From: 4572-123 sp002084545
GTDB lineage: Bacteria; Desulfobacterota; Desulfobacteria; Desulfobacterales; 4572-123
Assembly: GCA_029939715.1 (NCBI GenBank)
Contig: JAOZSJ010000015.1
Location: 1 to 47,417, forward strand
Direction: 5' to 3'
Length of the DNA: 47,417 nucleotides
Under the pieces are notes generated by a model, which had not been told where the DNA came from, ran no database searches, and worked only from the letters and a program-made list of their open reading frames with translations. The position numbers and the translations under genes are program-made. Positions 8,306 to 16,932 of this stretch are shown here, piece after piece. How positions within the stretch are numbered: the stretch's first letter is position 1; every line of letters starts with the position of its first letter.

Positions 8306-8725
8306 TTATGGTGATACGAGCACCTTGGTTTGACTGGGCGCAATATGGGCACCGGCAGGCATGTTGGCATTGGCACCATTATGGCCGGTCATGCAGGTCA
8401 GAAAGACACAGGGCTGGCCCTGTATTTTTACCTTTGCACTTCCTTTTTTAAACAAAACCTTGCCCATGTTCATGCCCGACATAACACCCTTGTTAACGCC
8501 GGCTTCATCGCCCATTGACCTTGAGATTTCAGATTTTTTGGTAACAACCTCCTTGCCGACAAATTTTACCTTTGTGGCGGTCTTTTGGGCCTGAATGAAC
8601 ATACCGGTGTTGGGGTAGGGTATGGGTACCGGACTCGGTGATGGAGGAGCCGGTGTCAAGCAGGGGTCAGGCATGGCAAAAGCGTGGCCGTCGGCTTTGG
8701 TTGCCGCTGGGAATGTGGCTGCCAT
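8306..8725 (-). CDS. DUF4150 PAAR-like tip protein
   Basis: 139 residues of the DUF4150 family, a PAAR-like group thought to cap VgrG-type spikes and carry cargo. Visible features are the proline-rich N-terminal part P-D-P-C-L-T-P-A-P and P-V-P-I-P-Y-P-N-T-G, a central S-R-S-M-G-D-E-A-G-V-N-K-G-V, and a terminal C-V-F-L-T-C-M-T-G-H-N-G with two cysteines and a histidine that could bind metal. The protein ends at the PAAR-like fold with no C-terminal toxin extension. AAAGGAG precedes the ATG. Its position directly after DUF3540 is the usual arrangement of this cargo module. Confidence 0.9.
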   Translation of the reverse strand: MAATFPAATKADGHAFAMPDPCLTPAPPSPSPVPIPYPNTGMFIQAQKTATKVKFVGKEVVTKKSEISRSMGDEAGVNKGVMSGMNMGKVLFKKGSAKVKIQGQPCVFLTCMTGHNGANANMPAGAHIAPSQTKVLVSP

Positions 8726-8757
8726 GGGGGTTTCTCCTTTATTATTTAGTTCTCAGG

Positions 8758-9675
8758 TTATCCGAGGTGAATTTTATCTGATTTTACTTTAAAATTTTTA
8801 TCCGATTTCATCACTGAACGTCTGCTTTTTACATAAAAGGTTTCATCGACAAGGACTCTTTTTCTTCCTGCCTGCAACTGACTTAGCTGTTTGACCTTTC
8901 TGTAAACATTCTCCGCTTTTTCCAGGATGGTTTTAGCCGCGGTTTCAAGCCTTCTTGCCATAATCTGTATATATCCCGCCGTGGCAAATATTTTTTCTCC
9001 GGCATAGCGCAGTTCTGTAAAAAACAGGGATCCTCTGCCGGCGCTGATTTTTATTTCCGGGCTGTCAATTTTTACTTTTCTCGAATCAAGGGCGAGCGAA
9101 GCTCCTGAATCTCCGGTAAGCCGGGATACACCCAGGCTGACCGCCGAACGTCCCGTGACATCAATTTTTTCTGCATTGAGTCTAATTTTTCCAGCAGCAT
9201 TAAGAGCAATATCTCCCGTTTCAGTCATAAGATCAAGATCGCCGGATGGGGCAAATATTCGGGCCTTTTCGGATTTGGCATCATATTCAAAAACAAGTTT
9301 TTTTTGATTGGAAAAAACCTTGATAACCTCATGGTCGGCATTGCTGTTTTCAGTATCGATCACTACAAAAGCACCGGTTTTTGTCTCTGTTGCAAGGGCG
9401 GCCCGCGGTTGTTTCACGTCTGTAGTCCGGCTGCGAGCCAGCAGATCAACAATATAGATATCGTTGATTCTTTCTCCCATAACCAGAACTTCATCCCCTG
9501 AAACCAGGGATTGAGCAAGGGATAAAACAGGCCTGCACCACACCTCGGGCCGGTCCGTTGTTTTCAGAAGCCGCACTTGAACCAGATTGGCCGATTCATC
9601 GACCGCCAGTACACGGGCCGGGCCAAAACAGGGCGCATTTTTTGTCAGATTGTAGATTTTGGCGGTATTGGGCAT
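8758..9675 (-). CDS. DUF3540 protein, likely VgrG-like spike component
   Basis: 305 residues. The N-terminal 110 residues look like an OB-fold-type DUF3540 domain (A-R-V-L-A-V-D-E, V-S-G-D-E-V-L-V-M-G, I-Y-I-V-D-L-L). From about 125 to 215 the sequence becomes short alternating hydrophobic strands (G-D-L-D-L-M-T-E-T-G-D-I-A-L-N) resembling the beta-helix of VgrG or phage gp5 spikes. A lysine-rich tail again alternates (F-K-V-K-S-D-K-I-H-L). The family co-occurs with DUF2169 and DUF4150 in T6SS loci; an accessory spike or PAAR-docking role is inferred. AAAGGAG lies before the ATG. Confidence 0.85.
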   Translation of the reverse strand: MPNTAKIYNLTKNAPCFGPARVLAVDESANLVQVRLLKTTDRPEVWCRPVLSLAQSLVSGDEVLVMGERINDIYIVDLLARSRTTDVKQPRAALATETKTGAFVVIDTENSNADHEVIKVFSNQKKLVFEYDAKSEKARIFAPSGDLDLMTETGDIALNAAGKIRLNAEKIDVTGRSAVSLGVSRLTGDSGASLALDSRKVKIDSPEIKISAGRGSLFFTELRYAGEKIFATAGYIQIMARRLETAAKTILEKAENVYRKVKQLSQLQAGRKRVLVDETFYVKSRRSVMKSDKNFKVKSDKIHLG

Positions 9676-9694
9676 TGCAAAGCTCCTTTATAAA

Positions 9695-9729
9695 TATCGT
9701 TTACGGTTGTCGGTTCACAGCTCACGGTT
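9695..9729. repeat. Degenerate seven-base repeat at a gene junction
   Basis: Five consecutive seven-base units read on the plus strand as TATCGTT, TACGGTT, GTCGGTT, CACAGCT, CACGGTT. The array spans the stop codon of the pentapeptide gene (9722-9724) and the short gap before the DUF3540 gene. Similar period-7 filler occurs at 44576-44600 and 45701-45728, and a looser one at 26660-26708. Confidence 0.55.
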
Positions 9730-11545
9730 TTTTCTGTTTATCCGGCATCGGCGGGCGCCAGCTTTCCGCTGCGGCCAGATCTTCGTCTGTCCGATCCACC
9801 AGCTTCAGGTTTGCGCCGCGCCATTTTGCCCCTTTATCATCAATTGCATGCAGTACTGATTGCTGCAGATTTGCCCGGGTAAAATCAGCGGCTTGTAAGA
9901 CAGCATGGGATACATCAGCATAGGGCATCTGACAGCCGATGAAGACAGCCCCCGTGCAATCGGCATAATTCAATTCGGCCCGGTCCATGCGCGCGCGCAT
10001 AAAATTGGTTTTTCCGGCTAAAGCCTTGACAAGGCAGGCGCAACGCATATCAGCCTCCATGAAAAGGGCCTGTTCAAGTGTTGCTTCCGTAAAATCAGCA
10101 GTATGGCATTTCGCTTTTACCAGTCTTGCCCCTGAAAGGTCGGCTTTTTTAAAATTAACCTGTCTGCAGTCGGCATTGTCGAGCCGTACCTTTTTAAGGT
10201 CTGCAGCCTCCAGATCGGAATCGACAAAACAGCATCCGGACAGATCCATACCGGCAAAACAGGTTTTTTTCAATTCACACAGATGAAAAGTGGTATCGTG
10301 AATTCGGGTTTTTGTAAAATTGACACCGGAAAAATCGGTTTTGCCGATTCGCGCGCCGCTCAAATCAACATGGGTGAGAATGGCATCTTCCATTTCACAA
10401 TCACGCAGTTCAGCGTTTTTGAATACGGACTCTGCAAGATTGGCATTATTAAACATTGTGCCGTTTAATTTTGCACCGGTAAAATTCGCCTGTTTAAGGT
10501 CTGCGTTAGAAAAATCAGCATCTGCAAGATTGCATCCGGCAAAGACGGCGCCCTTCATTTTAGCACCGGTGAAATCAGAACCGGAAAGATCCAGTCCACT
10601 GAAATCAATATTTTCCAGGGTACAATTTCGAATGGCAATATTGATAAGATCGGCATTTGCCAGAGACACACCAGCCAGGGAACAATTCACAAATGCCGCT
10701 TCACCTAAATCAGTCCCGGACAGATCAACGTCTGAAAGGTCGCATGCCGAAAAGATACACCCATGTAAATCCTTTGGCAGCCCGGACACGGTACGCATAT
10801 CGACCTTGGAAAATCGGGTATTGTTAAGGGTCGTTTGGGTAAAATCACAGCCGCTGAGGTCGCTGTTTTTAAAATGGGTCCCTGTCAGCATTGCCTTGGC
10901 AAAAGAAGCCCCGGTAAGGTTTGACTCGGTAAAAACAGTTTCCGCAAGCAGGGCCTTCTCGAAACAGGCATTGGTCAGGGAGCATTTTTCATACCGCCCA
11001 CCGGTAATATCGGTCCCGGCAAACAGGGCATTGTCAAGAAGCACATTTTCAAATGCGGTTTTTCGGGCCTTTGCCCTTGAAAGGTCGGCTGCCGTCATTT
11101 TTGCCGTGACACCGGCAAAGCCGCATATGTCAAGGCCGCGCAAATCCTTGATGACAGATGCCGGCAGCGCCAGATCTTTAAAAAAAATGTTGACCAGTGC
11201 CGGGTCCTTTACAGGTATTTTGTCGGCAAAAAAAACAGCACCGGAAATATCGGCATCGGTAAAATCAATTTGTGAGGCCTCAATGTTCTGCCAGATCGAT
11301 TCGCTGATATCGGTTTCCGCCAGGCAGGCTTTGTCAAGAGTAACCTTGTTGAAAAAAGCCATCGGTAATATCCCGCCGCGAAAATCGATTCCGGCAAGGT
11401 TGCAATTATCAAATTTAGCTCGCGGCATATGGACATTAGCAAGCCGCATCCCTTTCATATCTTTATCATTCAGGACAAGATCTTCAAGCACTTCACCTGT
11501 CTGGAGTCTTGTGAGTATTTCTTCAAAATTGTCAGAAATCGACAT
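9722..11545 (-). CDS. Pentapeptide-repeat protein of the T6SS cargo module
   Basis: 607 residues. From about residue 25 to 590 it is almost entirely pentapeptide repeats of the A-(D/N)-(L/F)-x-x type (for example A-D-F-S-N-A-D-L-K-Q-A-N-F-T-G-A). These should fold into a long right-handed quadrilateral beta-helix. One break of about 30 residues (near 135-155 of the protein) contains P-A-S-V-I-K-D-L-R-G-L. No toxin or enzymatic domain is visible. Such proteins stand beside DUF2169, DUF3540 and DUF4150 in known T6SS cargo clusters, where they may act as adaptor rods; this role is inferred. AGGAA lies upstream of the ATG. Confidence 0.9.
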   Translation of the reverse strand: MSISDNFEEILTRLQTGEVLEDLVLNDKDMKGMRLANVHMPRAKFDNCNLAGIDFRGGILPMAFFNKVTLDKACLAETDISESIWQNIEASQIDFTDADISGAVFFADKIPVKDPALVNIFFKDLALPASVIKDLRGLDICGFAGVTAKMTAADLSRAKARKTAFENVLLDNALFAGTDITGGRYEKCSLTNACFEKALLAETVFTESNLTGASFAKAMLTGTHFKNSDLSGCDFTQTTLNNTRFSKVDMRTVSGLPKDLHGCIFSACDLSDVDLSGTDLGEAAFVNCSLAGVSLANADLINIAIRNCTLENIDFSGLDLSGSDFTGAKMKGAVFAGCNLADADFSNADLKQANFTGAKLNGTMFNNANLAESVFKNAELRDCEMEDAILTHVDLSGARIGKTDFSGVNFTKTRIHDTTFHLCELKKTCFAGMDLSGCCFVDSDLEAADLKKVRLDNADCRQVNFKKADLSGARLVKAKCHTADFTEATLEQALFMEADMRCACLVKALAGKTNFMRARMDRAELNYADCTGAVFIGCQMPYADVSHAVLQAADFTRANLQQSVLHAIDDKGAKWRGANLKLVDRTDEDLAAAESWRPPMPDKQKKP

Positions 11546-11559
11546 AATTTTTTCAGTTC

Positions 11560-13785
11560 CTATTTCCGGGCCAGTTTGGTCATTTTGATATTGGCGAATT
11601 CCAGCAGGGTCTCTTCCAGATGTGCTTCAAGAAACTCCGCCGCATAAAGATTGGAACCACGCAGATCAGTACCGGTCAGATCGGCTTTTTCAAAACTTCC
11701 TTCAAACAGGTTGGCACTTACTACTTTTGCCCCTTTCAGATTTGCCCTGGGGAAACGGGTAAGTTTCATATCGGCGGCCGCAAAATTCGCTCCTTCCAGA
11801 GAGGCGGAAGTAAAATCGGCCCCCTCCATGCAGGCAAAAGAAAAATCAGCACCATTTAATTCGGCGTTCTCCCAGATCGATTCATCAGCATGCACTTTGC
11901 GAAAAGAGCCGTTTGAAAAATTGCAGCCTTCCGATGCCCGAAGTTCAGTGAGGTCGGCCTCATCCATGCGGATATCAGGGCCGCATGCTCCCTCTACGGA
12001 GGTTTCTTTCAAATCAGACCTGCTAAAATCGGCACTCTGCAAAAGGGCCTCTGAAAAATCCGCCTTTGCAAAAATACTGTCGGTTAATAGAGCGTCACTT
12101 AGATCCGCCCGGGAAAAGTCGGCCCCGATGGCTTTTACATCGTCAAGTCTTGCCTTTTGCATCCTGGCTTTTTCAAATACGGCACCCTCAAGATCGGCCT
12201 TGCTCAAATCAACCCCTTCAAGAACGGCTTCCGTAAAATCCGCTTCATGCAGCGACGCTTTCTGTAAATTTGCAGCCGTGAGATCCGCATGAGAAAAATT
12301 AGCTGAGGATAGGTCTGCACCGGAAAGGTCACTGTTTTTAAATATCGTATGGGCAAGGATACAACCGCGCAGATCAATACCTGCAAAGGCAAGGCCGGAC
12401 AGATCAAGACCGGACAGATCCTCTCCTGCAAAGCTTTCGCGACGTTTAAATCTTTCATGCACAAGCTCGCGAGTTAAAGAGGATTCACTTTTTTCAGGTT
12501 CAAAACCGAGTTCTTTAAGAAGCGCATCTTCCTTTTTTTTATCTTCTTCACTTTGCTCCGGCAGATTATCAGGGTCGATACCGGCGGCAATCAACTGCTT
12601 TCTGCTTTCCTGCTCAGCCTTGGCAATTTCAGTCTCGACGTCATCGACTTTTTCCGTTTCACCGGGTTGATCCGGCTCTTCAGGCAGCTCATCTACCCCG
12701 CCTTTTTCCATTTCCCGCAAACGCTTATCCAGCGATTCACGATAATACTCCACCGGTTTTAAAGGGTCTTTCAAAAGCTCGGAGACAATAAACAGATGCT
12801 CAATATCATCGAATTGTTCAGACAAGACTTCACACCACCCGCGCCAGACAAGCACCAGTGTTTCGCTGTTCATATCGGCCCACAGGGTATCCAGGCGCAT
12901 ATTTACTTCTTTGAATTGTAAAGCTGCGGGTCCAGGGTCATTAATCCGCTTGTTAACAAAACAGCGAATTCTGAGTTCAGGAAGACCTGCCTCATATTGT
13001 CCATGATGTGGATGAAGGTTTGTAAAGCTGAGTTTTTCATCGCCGGCAAGATACCCTTCTACCTGCATATCAGCCGGGGCCGCATTAAAATAGTGCCAGT
13101 CAAAATCAACTGGAAACCAGGGCCAGTATTTTTTAAGGTATTTACCCTTATAGGTGCCCAGACAAGCACGGCGCTGTTTCCAGGTCTGGGCCAGGGGACC
13201 GAAACCCGCCGGTTCCAGTCGGGTGCGGGATGTACTGAGGGTGTCTGTAAGATGAGTGATATTGGGAAGCGGTCTGACCTTTTTCCCGTTTTCGTTTTTT
13301 CGTTTTCCAAACCCTTTGCCCACCGGATTTTCAGCATATCCGGGGCCACCAAAGCTGTTCTGATACTTTAGGTCAATCGCTGTAAAGGGTTCGGGGGTAC
13401 TCGGGGTGCAACCTATCAGGCCGCGTTTCCAGGTGCGATTGCCCGTGACCATAAGGGTTTTGGCATGGTCACCAACCTGGAAAGACACCTTCCTGGCCAG
13501 ATGCTGTTCTCCGGCAGGGGCATGACATTTTCCATTGAGCAGCAGATCGGCTGCAGGCTTGAAATAGGCGAAATCAGACGCATATCGGGGACCGCCCAGC
13601 ATTTCTTCATCCTCTTTGTAAAATTCATCTCCGGTAGGATAGAGCTGTTCCTCCGCCGGCGTTGCCGTTTTTCCCGGTGACAAATCAAAGGTGCCTTTGA
13701 CGATAAGGGTCAAAGAATGCCCGGGAAAGGGGAGACGTCCCGGGATGTATGCCATTTCAAATGGTGATTCGTTTATTATTTCCAA
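11560..13785 (-). CDS. DUF2169 adaptor fused to pentapeptide repeats
   Basis: 741 residues. Residues 1 to about 330 match DUF2169 (P-F-P-G-H-S-L-T-L-I-V-K-G-T-F-D-L, then F-G-G-P-G-Y-A-E-N-P-V-G-K-G and R-I-N-D-P-G-P). An acidic, helical linker follows (about 355-430, rich in E, K and D). The last 300 residues are pentapeptide repeats (D-L-S-G-A-D-L-S-S-A-N-F). DUF2169 proteins are regarded as adaptors that help load PAAR-type effectors on VgrG. The start is a TTG preceded by AGGTGG eight bases upstream. It lies 14 bases before the next pentapeptide gene and is surely cotranscribed. Confidence 0.9.
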   Translation of the reverse strand: MEIINESPFEMAYIPGRLPFPGHSLTLIVKGTFDLSPGKTATPAEEQLYPTGDEFYKEDEEMLGGPRYASDFAYFKPAADLLLNGKCHAPAGEQHLARKVSFQVGDHAKTLMVTGNRTWKRGLIGCTPSTPEPFTAIDLKYQNSFGGPGYAENPVGKGFGKRKNENGKKVRPLPNITHLTDTLSTSRTRLEPAGFGPLAQTWKQRRACLGTYKGKYLKKYWPWFPVDFDWHYFNAAPADMQVEGYLAGDEKLSFTNLHPHHGQYEAGLPELRIRCFVNKRINDPGPAALQFKEVNMRLDTLWADMNSETLVLVWRGWCEVLSEQFDDIEHLFIVSELLKDPLKPVEYYRESLDKRLREMEKGGVDELPEEPDQPGETEKVDDVETEIAKAEQESRKQLIAAGIDPDNLPEQSEEDKKKEDALLKELGFEPEKSESSLTRELVHERFKRRESFAGEDLSGLDLSGLAFAGIDLRGCILAHTIFKNSDLSGADLSSANFSHADLTAANLQKASLHEADFTEAVLEGVDLSKADLEGAVFEKARMQKARLDDVKAIGADFSRADLSDALLTDSIFAKADFSEALLQSADFSRSDLKETSVEGACGPDIRMDEADLTELRASEGCNFSNGSFRKVHADESIWENAELNGADFSFACMEGADFTSASLEGANFAAADMKLTRFPRANLKGAKVVSANLFEGSFEKADLTGTDLRGSNLYAAEFLEAHLEETLLEFANIKMTKLARK

Positions 13786-13815
13786 TAGTTGCCCACCTGA
13801 AGGTATAGATATACT

Positions 13816-14409
13816 TTAATATTTTTCCGTGACTGCGGCTTGCAGCAAATCAGCGAGTTTGACCATGTCGGAGACTATAGGCTCAAGAATCCATGCTGGA
13901 ACATAATGACCATTGCCGAATTTTAAGGCGCATTCTATATAACCTGGTTCCAAATCAACCTTGCGGCATTTTTTCCCCCATTTTTTAATAAAACTTTCGA
14001 TACAGGCAAGCAGATCCGTGCTGTTTATGATTTTTTGACTGGTTGCCTGCGGTGCTTTTCGTTCGGAAAAAAAAAGATCCACAGTATTGTTTCCGGTATT
14101 GAATTGGATATTTTTTTTAAAAGTATTTAAAAATAGACCGGGAACAGGCTGTATGGAAACCCTGATGCTTGAGCGTTCCTGGGAGATAAACACATCGTGC
14201 TTTTTGTAATTACCTGAATAGTCGGGAAAAACCCTGTAAGACCATTCTGATTGAGCTTTAAATCCAAGCCCGGCAGCGGCTTCCGGAAATTTTTTCCTGG
14301 TTATAAACCGCCCTATACCTAAAATATCCAGATACAGCAGATTATTTACCGTCAACAGTACTCCGGTAACAATGAGTATGACAAGTAGTGCCCAGGCTGG
14401 ATTTTTCAT
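13816..14409 (-). CDS. Membrane-anchored protein of unknown function in the cargo module
   Basis: 197 residues, not recognised. One N-terminal membrane helix (A-L-L-V-I-L-I-V-T-G-V-L-L-T-V) is followed by a soluble region with alternating strands (S-S-I-R-V-S-I-Q-P-V-P-G) and a C-terminal helix (I-V-S-D-M-V-K-L-A-D-L-L-Q-A-A-V). It has some resemblance in size and strand order to DcrB-like chaperones that sit beside vgrG genes, but no diagnostic motif is visible. It lies between vgrG and the DUF2169 gene. A periplasm-facing immunity protein or a loading chaperone are both possible. AAAAAGG stands before the ATG. Confidence 0.75.
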   Translation of the reverse strand: MKNPAWALLVILIVTGVLLTVNNLLYLDILGIGRFITRKKFPEAAAGLGFKAQSEWSYRVFPDYSGNYKKHDVFISQERSSIRVSIQPVPGLFLNTFKKNIQFNTGNNTVDLFFSERKAPQATSQKIINSTDLLACIESFIKKWGKKCRKVDLEPGYIECALKFGNGHYVPAWILEPIVSDMVKLADLLQAAVTEKY

Positions 14410-14435
14410 AAAAAGCCTTTTTAATAATGTGATTC

Positions 14436-16700
14436 TTATTTTTTGGCGTTAATGCTCGGATGGTCAAGTTCACCAGTAATTTTAGCATCTCCTTCCAGTT
14501 TGATATTACCGCCCTTGATGGTCACATCTCCGCCGGAATCAATTTTAATATCACTGCTTGAAGTTAAGGTGATAGGCCCGCCTTTGTTAACTTTAATAAC
14601 TGAACTGCCAGCCATAATGTCGGCCCCGTCGCCATCGAGCCAGAGCATGCTGCCGGGAGCTTCCAGAGATATGTAGGCTGCTGAGCTGTAATGGATGGGA
14701 CCAGTCGCCTGTCTATCCCGATTTGCCGCATTTTTAGTGATCTCTTTTGCGGCATTCAATGTGACCTTCGCGCCCACAAGAGTCTCATGCTTTGCACCAA
14801 GAAACGTCTCTGTAGCTACGCCGGCGGTAATCTTAGCTGTAGCAGAAAGGTTCTTCTCTGTTGTTGCGGCCGTATTGGTATCCATTTTGGTACCAATAAA
14901 GGTTCCTGTATAATTTCCTTGTACGTGTTTGGTCTCATCTCCCGTTACCCATTGAACGCCATCGCTATCTGTATGGGATTGTATGCTTTTCCCTAATTCA
15001 ATATATGAATTATGGGTTGGAGAGGCAAGCCGCATGAATCCCGCGACTGCATCCAGTACGATTTCATTGCCATATTTGTCTCGAATTTGAATACCCTCAG
15101 CCTCACGCATGAGAATTTCATTTCCACATTCTTGTTTGATTTCAATGTTGGGAGTGGATTCATGCATAATAATCTCATTCCCGCAGGCCTGCTTGATATG
15201 AATATGCTTGTCGCCCTCTTTGTCTTCGATGACAATATCATTGTCCTTCCGGCTCCGAATGACGCTTTTTGTTTTTTCAGCCGGCAAGGCGTCTGCCGGC
15301 ATGTTTGTGCCGTGGTATACACGGCCGGTGATGATGGGCCGGTCCGGATCGCCCTCGACAAAATTTACGATCACTTCCTGCCCCACATGGGGAATAAACA
15401 TGGCGCCCCAGCCGGCTCCGGCCCAGGGCTGGCTGACACGAATCCAGCAGGAGCTGTTCTCATTTCTCCGGCCCTCGCGGTCCCATGGAAATTGTACCTT
15501 GACTCTGCTGTATTCGTCCGTATGGATTTCCTCGGATGAAGGGCCCACAACAATAGCGGTCTGAACTCCGGTCAGCATCGGCTTCGGTGTAACAGTCATC
15601 GGCCGGTACGGAACATCGTATGGAACACAGGTGAAATGATTACTGTATGAGAAACCGCCGCCGCTGCCGCCTCCGCTGGTTCCCACAGGTTCATTTGCAC
15701 CATGAGTGACAGTAGTCAATACATACGACTGCTCATTCATCTCAGACCTGTAATGGCTGATCAGGTCAAACTTATATCCGTTTGAAAAATCGATGCAGTG
15801 ACTTGCCCCGCGGAATGTGGTGGTCCGAACCTCTTCCGCCTGCAGGCGTATATTGGCAAGTCTTTCCCCTTCAGCCCGTGTTTTGTATTCTGCCGGGTAA
15901 TCATATATCTCACGTTCTCCGGGCCCCAGGGATATTTGACTTTCAGCCTCAACCAGCAGATCAGTTGATGGTATCTTGAAGTTAAAGTCATTTACCGTGT
16001 ATTTTCCGATTCTGATCTCCTGCATCTTATCAAGGTCGGTCACCACGGCTTCCTGGACATTTTCACCACTTCCAAGGGGACGAAATCGCACCTGCTCCTG
16101 ATTCGGGCATTGGGGGTGCTTTTCCGGAGTATCTCCCATGACCATTATATGCTCACCGTCTCCATGTTCAAAAAAATAGAATATGCCCTCTTGTTCCATG
16201 AGCCTGGAAATAAAATTAAAATCAGTTTCAGCATACTGAATACAGTACTCTTTCGGATCATAGGTGCCGTCCAGATCCATCCTGCAATCATTGAAACCTT
16301 TTTCAGAAAAGACCTGTTCTATTATATCCGGTACGGACATATTCTGAAATATTCTTGAATCGGTAGTTTTAGTCAGCAGCCAGAACCACGGAACAATCGT
16401 TGCGGAATAGCGAGCCAGGGAATGGCCGCCATCAGATTCCCCGGCGCCGGTATCCTGGGAAAACCGCGATACGATGCCGTTAAAAAAACGGGCGTTGCTA
16501 TCTTCTTCACCCAAGGATACGGTAATATTTCCACCGATGATTTGATCAAATGCAATACTGTTACTTTCCGATACAAGGCTCAGTTCAAAGGAAAAAGGAA
16601 TTGAAAGGCCCTCGGTACCTGAAAACATGGTGAGCAACAGATCATTATCTTCCAGCGGTGTAGTAATGCGCATTGATCGATTTTCTTGTGTGGGAGGCAT
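14436..16700 (-). CDS. vgrG: T6SS spike protein VgrG
   Basis: 754-residue VgrG/TssI, the trimeric puncturing tip on the Hcp tube. The N-terminal gp27-like part (about 1-390) includes Q-Y-A-E-T-D-F-N-F-I-S-R-L-M-E-Q-E-G-I-F-Y-F-F, the classic VgrG signature. The gp5-like OB fold follows with D-E-Y-S-R-V-K-V-Q-F-P-W-D, R-V-S-Q-P-W-A-G-A-G-W-G and F-I-P-H-V-G-Q-E-V. The C-terminal part is a beta-helix of short repeats (I-E-I-K-Q-E-C-G-N-E-I). After that comes an alanine-rich stretch and more strands, with no recognisable toxin domain. Start supported by AAAGGTG. Cargo is probably carried through the DUF4150/DUF2169 proteins downstream. Confidence 0.96.
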   Translation of the reverse strand: MPPTQENRSMRITTPLEDNDLLLTMFSGTEGLSIPFSFELSLVSESNSIAFDQIIGGNITVSLGEEDSNARFFNGIVSRFSQDTGAGESDGGHSLARYSATIVPWFWLLTKTTDSRIFQNMSVPDIIEQVFSEKGFNDCRMDLDGTYDPKEYCIQYAETDFNFISRLMEQEGIFYFFEHGDGEHIMVMGDTPEKHPQCPNQEQVRFRPLGSGENVQEAVVTDLDKMQEIRIGKYTVNDFNFKIPSTDLLVEAESQISLGPGEREIYDYPAEYKTRAEGERLANIRLQAEEVRTTTFRGASHCIDFSNGYKFDLISHYRSEMNEQSYVLTTVTHGANEPVGTSGGGSGGGFSYSNHFTCVPYDVPYRPMTVTPKPMLTGVQTAIVVGPSSEEIHTDEYSRVKVQFPWDREGRRNENSSCWIRVSQPWAGAGWGAMFIPHVGQEVIVNFVEGDPDRPIITGRVYHGTNMPADALPAEKTKSVIRSRKDNDIVIEDKEGDKHIHIKQACGNEIIMHESTPNIEIKQECGNEILMREAEGIQIRDKYGNEIVLDAVAGFMRLASPTHNSYIELGKSIQSHTDSDGVQWVTGDETKHVQGNYTGTFIGTKMDTNTAATTEKNLSATAKITAGVATETFLGAKHETLVGAKVTLNAAKEITKNAANRDRQATGPIHYSSAAYISLEAPGSMLWLDGDGADIMAGSSVIKVNKGGPITLTSSSDIKIDSGGDVTIKGGNIKLEGDAKITGELDHPSINAKK

Positions 16701-16932
16701 GGTATTTCACCTTTCCTTGCGGGAGTAATGTTTCCGCGGCACAGTGGCCGAGGCTTCAGGGTCAAAAGATGGTGCGGGATTAATTTTTACAATACACTTG
16801 GATTGTTACCAGCAGGGCCGATTTTTGTCAATAGAGATGACCATGCCGGGCAGTTGAAAAAAATTTCAAAACCATCAAGCTTGATGTAATCGGATCGGTT
16901 TGTATTGGCTCTGATTATTTATCATCGCGCTA

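Noticed and set aside
10320..11588. Long open frame of 422 codons on the plus strand across the pentapeptide gene
   Set aside because: It is antisense to a repeat-coding gene; the repeated codons avoid stops in this frame. Its protein is low-complexity serine/alanine/lysine with no family features.
16855..16886. CATCAAGCTTGATG palindrome followed by a T-rich run between the fused sheath gene and vgrG, as a terminator
   Set aside because: As a hairpin it has only five base pairs; it is placed upstream of vgrG's neighbour rather than at a clear transcript end. Weak evidence.
16701..16932. Possible small gene between vgrG and the fused sheath gene
   Set aside because: No frame with a start signal and protein-like composition is present in these 232 bases.
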